Assembly (NCBI GenBank): GCA_947581665.1
Contig: CANPVI010000083.1
Location: forward strand, 1 to 6,693
Direction of reading: 5' to 3'
DNA length: 6,693 nt
Source of the DNA: an uncultured Atopobiaceae bacterium
GTDB lineage: Bacteria > Actinomycetota > Coriobacteriia > Coriobacteriales > Atopobiaceae
The notes under the pieces are model-generated. The model searched no databases. It was not told the DNA's origin and saw only the letters and a program-made list of their open reading frames with translations. Shown here one piece after another: positions 4,559-6,693 of the stretch. Made by a program: the position numbers and the translations under genes. Position 1 is the stretch's first letter, and every line of letters starts with the position of its first letter.

Positions 4559-5452
4559 CTAGTGATGGGATGTGGCGAGTGCCCAGTGGCCCTCGCGCTT
4601 GGCCGCAGAGGCGATGCGCGCCGCCGCGATCTCTGATTCCGCAATGGCAAAGCACGCGCTGCCGGAGCCGCTGAGGAGGGCGCCGAGCACGCCATCCTGC
4701 GCACGAAGCCACGAAAGCACATCACCCAGCTCCGGCTTGAGGGAGAGCGCGGCGGGTTCGAGGTCGTTTGCGAGTGCGACGCCGATGGCGCGCGGGTCGC
4801 CTGCCTCGAGCGCGGCTACCATGGGCTCCACGCGCGCCTCCACACCGCCGAGCTCGTCGAAGACGCGGTAACACGCGGGCGTGGAGACGCCGGGCCCCAC
4901 GGGCCTCACGAGCACGATGGGAAGCTCGGGGCTGGGGAGCGCGCGGACGAGCTCGTCACCGCGCCCCTCGAGGAGCGCCACGCTCGGCCCGAGGAAAAAC
5001 GGCACGTCGGCGCCGAGCCCGCGCGCCACGGCGAGCACGCGTGGATCGCGCGCGTCTTCTCCCCAGAGCTCGCATAGCGCGCGCAACGTGGCCGCGGCAT
5101 CCGAGGAGCCACCGCCGAGCCCCGCCTCCGCGGGGATGCGTTTCTCGAGCTCGATGGCCACATGGGGCGCGCGTCCGAGGGAGTCGGCGAGCGCATGTGC
5201 CGCGCGCCTCGCGAGGTTGGCCTCATTGGGAATGGCGGATCGTATCTCCGGCGCGACGTCCGCAGCCCATGCGCACGAGAACGAGCACGCGTCAGCCTCG
5301 CGCACCCGCACCTCGTCTGAGAGCGCGAGTGCGGCCATGACGCTTCGAAGCCGGTGGTAGCCGCTCGCTCCAACGCCGCGCGCCACGGCGAGCGCGAGGT
5401 TCACCTTCGCCGGCGCGCGCCGCACGACCACGAGGCCACGCCCCGCGCTCAT
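4559..5452 (-). CDS. ispE: 4-diphosphocytidyl-2-C-methyl-D-erythritol kinase
   Basis: This GHMP-family kinase phosphorylates CDP-ME at the 2-hydroxyl with ATP, the fourth step of the MEP (non-mevalonate) route to IPP and DMAPP. The product has 297 residues, normal for the family. It shows APAKVNLAL (13-21) with the active-site Lys16, and the glycine-rich ATP loop AEAGLGGGSSDAAATL (108-123). GADVPFFL (147-154) holds the presumed catalytic Asp149, and LSGSGSACFA (260-269) is the third GHMP motif. The N-terminal motif reads GYHRLRSVM (31-39), where many homologues have GYHEL. The ATG at 5452 begins 16 bases after the veg stop. CGGGG lies in that gap about 11 bases upstream, a mediocre ribosome site, so translational coupling to veg is likely. 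Confidence 0.96.
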   Translation of the reverse strand: MSAGRGLVVVRRAPAKVNLALAVARGVGASGYHRLRSVMAALALSDEVRVREADACSFSCAWAADVAPEIRSAIPNEANLARRAAHALADSLGRAPHVAIELEKRIPAEAGLGGGSSDAAATLRALCELWGEDARDPRVLAVARGLGADVPFFLGPSVALLEGRGDELVRALPSPELPIVLVRPVGPGVSTPACYRVFDELGGVEARVEPMVAALEAGDPRAIGVALANDLEPAALSLKPELGDVLSWLRAQDGVLGALLSGSGSACFAIAESEIAAARIASAAKREGHWALATSHH

Positions 5453-5468
5453 CCGCGAAATTACCCCG

Positions 5469-5759
5469 CTACTCCGCGTCGGGCTCCGAGAGAAGCGGTT
5501 CGCCCGTCTCGGGGTCCGTGAGCTCGACGGTGCCGGTGAGCACGTCTACGTACTGGTAGGACTGGCGCGCCTTGCGACCGCGGCCCTCCTCCACCTCCAC
5601 CACGAAAAGCGACGGATGTGCCTCGATGATCGAGCCATTGCGCTCGATCATGCGCGAGCGGCCGAGGTTCGCCTTCACGAAGACCTTCGCGCCGATGTGC
5701 TCGGTGATCTCATCGCGGATCTCGGCGATGCGGTTGACGGAGTTGGCCTCGATCTCCAT
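5469..5759 (-). CDS. veg: Veg family protein
   Basis: The 96-residue protein matches the small Veg (DUF1021) family: an N-terminal helix, then KVFVKANLGRSR (25-36), IERNGSIIEAHPSLFVVEV (38-56) and YQYVDVLTGTVEL (68-80), close to the Bacillus pattern ending in S-Y-x-Y-x-D-x-L-T-x-T-V-E-L. In B. subtilis Veg is highly expressed and has been linked to biofilm matrix gene expression; its biochemical role is not settled. The acidic tail DPETGEPLLSEPDAE (82-96) extends beyond the core. GGGAG lies 6 bases upstream of the ATG. The order veg then ispE, with 16 bases between them, matches the linkage known in Firmicutes and supports one transcription unit. Confidence 0.93.
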   Translation of the reverse strand: MEIEANSVNRIAEIRDEITEHIGAKVFVKANLGRSRMIERNGSIIEAHPSLFVVEVEEGRGRKARQSYQYVDVLTGTVELTDPETGEPLLSEPDAE

Positions 5760-5798
5760 GCTGCTCCCGTCGTTTGGAGGTGGGGTTCAGAACTTCCC

Positions 5799-5804
5799 AT
5801 TCTA
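5799..5804 (-). promoter_or_regulatory. Candidate -10 box for veg-ispE
   Basis: On the minus strand TAGAAT lies about 40 bases before the veg ATG in the only gap available for a promoter. It matches TATAAT at five of six positions. The -35 region is poor: TCGCGA at 18 bases upstream matches three of six. Weak -35 boxes are common in GC-rich genomes, so the call is tentative. Confidence 0.35.
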
Positions 5805-5815
5805 CGGCACGCGCC

Positions 5816-5839
5816 CGCTGCGTCGCGACACGACGAGCG
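5816..5839 (-). terminator. Possible terminator hairpin after the amylase-family gene
   Basis: CGTCG (5821-5825) pairs with CGACG (5831-5835). Past a one-base bulge at 5820, CGCT (5816-5819) pairs with AGCG (5836-5839), giving a nine-pair stem. It starts 12 bases beyond the stop codon of the minus-strand amylase-family gene. There is no T-run, so it may only be GC-rich coincidence or a barrier to read-through into veg. Confidence 0.3.
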
Positions 5840-5851
5840 CCATTCAACCTC

Positions 5852-6693
5852 TCAATCAACGTGGATGATGATCGGGGCGCCGGCGGAGGCGATGACGCCG
5901 TCAACCACGCGCACCTCGGAGCCGTCGATGAGGTTCTCGTAGACGCCGTCGGCGAGCACCTGCTCCCGCGGGCCCTCGGGCATGGGCTCCGTGAGCGAGA
6001 CCTCCGTAGGCGTGCCGTCGAGCGAGAGCACCGCCACCGTCCGGCCACGAGCGCCATCGCGCACGAGCACGCAGGCGTCGTCGGCGTCCTTAGCCCAGCC
6101 GCGATAGAAGTCCGCATCGCCGAGCACGTCGTGCTGGATCTTCGAGAGCCGCTTCATGAGCGGCGAGAGGTCCACGCACATGCTCCAATTCACGGGGTTG
6201 TGGTCGAAGATCGGCGTGCGCTCGGGCGTGCCCACCTCCTGGCCCTCGTAGATCATCGTCGTGCCCTTGAGGAAGTAGATGAGCGCGGTGAGGTTCGAGA
6301 GGTCGAACGCCGGCTTGCCTTCGCGCTGCGCGATGACGGACGCGATCCTCGGCGTGTCGTGGTTCTCGAGGTAGCGGAGCTTGTTGTAGTTCGCGGGGTA
6401 GGCGGCCTCCTGGAAGTCCACGAGGTCGAGGTAGTGCGAGAGCGCGATCCTACCCGCGAGGTAGTCGTCGAAGGCGGACTGCACGTCGTAGGAGTACTCG
6501 ATGTCGAAGGCCTCGAAGTCCTCGGTGTCGGTTGCCGAATAGAACCCGAGCCGTCGCGCGGTCTCGCCGAAGCCGCGGTGCACGGTCTCCGCGAGCCAGA
6601 TGAAGCCGGGATGCACAGTCTCCACCGCCTCGCGCGCCCGCTTCCAGAACTCCACCGGCACGAACGACGCCACGTCGCAGCGGAATCCGTCGA
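5852..6693 (-). CDS. Alpha-amylase family (GH13) glycoside hydrolase, C-terminal part
   Basis: The gene runs off the right edge; 279 codons plus the stop are visible. The visible part opens with DGFRCDVASFVP, the GH13 beta-4 motif whose second Asp (visible residue 6) is the catalytic nucleophile. FIWLAETVH follows, with Glu35 as the general acid/base, and then YLENHDTPR, whose Asp112 is the transition-state stabiliser. All three catalytic carboxylates are thus present. The C-terminal part (about 200-279) is beta-rich (TVAVLSLDG, APIIIHVD) and fits the usual GH13 C-terminal sheet domain. A GTG at 6673 is not the start, because the frame and the catalytic motif continue upstream to the edge. 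The enzyme acts on alpha-glucans or oligosaccharides; subfamily and substrate cannot be set from this fragment. No signal peptide can be judged. The gene ends 92 bases before veg. Confidence 0.93.
   Translation of the reverse strand, partial: DGFRCDVASFVPVEFWKRAREAVETVHPGFIWLAETVHRGFGETARRLGFYSATDTEDFEAFDIEYSYDVQSAFDDYLAGRIALSHYLDLVDFQEAAYPANYNKLRYLENHDTPRIASVIAQREGKPAFDLSNLTALIYFLKGTTMIYEGQEVGTPERTPIFDHNPVNWSMCVDLSPLMKRLSKIQHDVLGDADFYRGWAKDADDACVLVRDGARGRTVAVLSLDGTPTEVSLTEPMPEGPREQVLADGVYENLIDGSEVRVVDGVIASAGAPIIIHVD

Noticed and set aside
5852..6673. Complete amylase-family gene starting with GTG at 6673
   Set aside because: The frame continues to the window edge, and the nucleophile motif DGFRCD lies before that GTG, so the gene is truncated by the window.

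Overview
The window is GC-rich bacterial DNA. It carries five protein genes, one of them cut by the right edge, and two unusually repeat-rich non-coding stretches. The gene set suggests a high-GC Gram-positive, most likely an actinobacterium of the class Coriobacteriia (Olsenella/Collinsella/Atopobiaceae-like). The reasons are a Veg-family gene directly upstream of ispE, a short Gram-positive-type NagB, and the codon style. This placement is inference; no rRNA or species marker is present.

Layout from left to right. (1) 1-579 has no gene. It holds two copies of a 28-bp repeat resembling the T-arm of a tRNA, each followed by a different perfect hairpin, and then a run of further hairpins and short direct repeats. 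(2) 580-1518, minus strand: a 312-residue protein with a Pro/Gln-rich N-terminus, one membrane segment and an outside domain; function unknown. (3) 1519-2149, a divergent intergenic region: an 18-bp minisatellite, a near-perfect 23-bp-arm hairpin, smaller hairpins ending in TTTCTG, and a GCGGCAGGG tandem array. (4) 2150-3703, plus: glutamate racemase fused to an RdgB/HAM1 NTP pyrophosphatase. (5) 3748-4473, plus: nagB. (6) 4559-5452 and 5469-5759, minus: ispE and upstream veg, convergent with nagB. (7) 5852 to the right edge, minus: the C-terminal part of a GH13 alpha-amylase-family enzyme.

The plus-strand pair serves wall and nucleotide housekeeping. MurI makes D-glutamate for peptidoglycan, RdgB removes ITP/XTP/dITP from the nucleotide pool, and NagB drains glucosamine-6-phosphate from amino-sugar synthesis into glycolysis. 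veg-ispE supplies a step of the MEP isoprenoid pathway, which feeds undecaprenyl carrier lipid. These are ordinary core genes.

The unusual content is the non-coding DNA flanking the hypothetical membrane-protein gene. Hairpins at 382-423 (after its 3' end) and 1863-1913 (before its 5' end) have 17 of 20 matching bases in the 3' arm, and all three differences are compensated in the 5' arm. This points to a dispersed structured repeat family. I found no CRISPR array, complete tRNA, rRNA or transposase.
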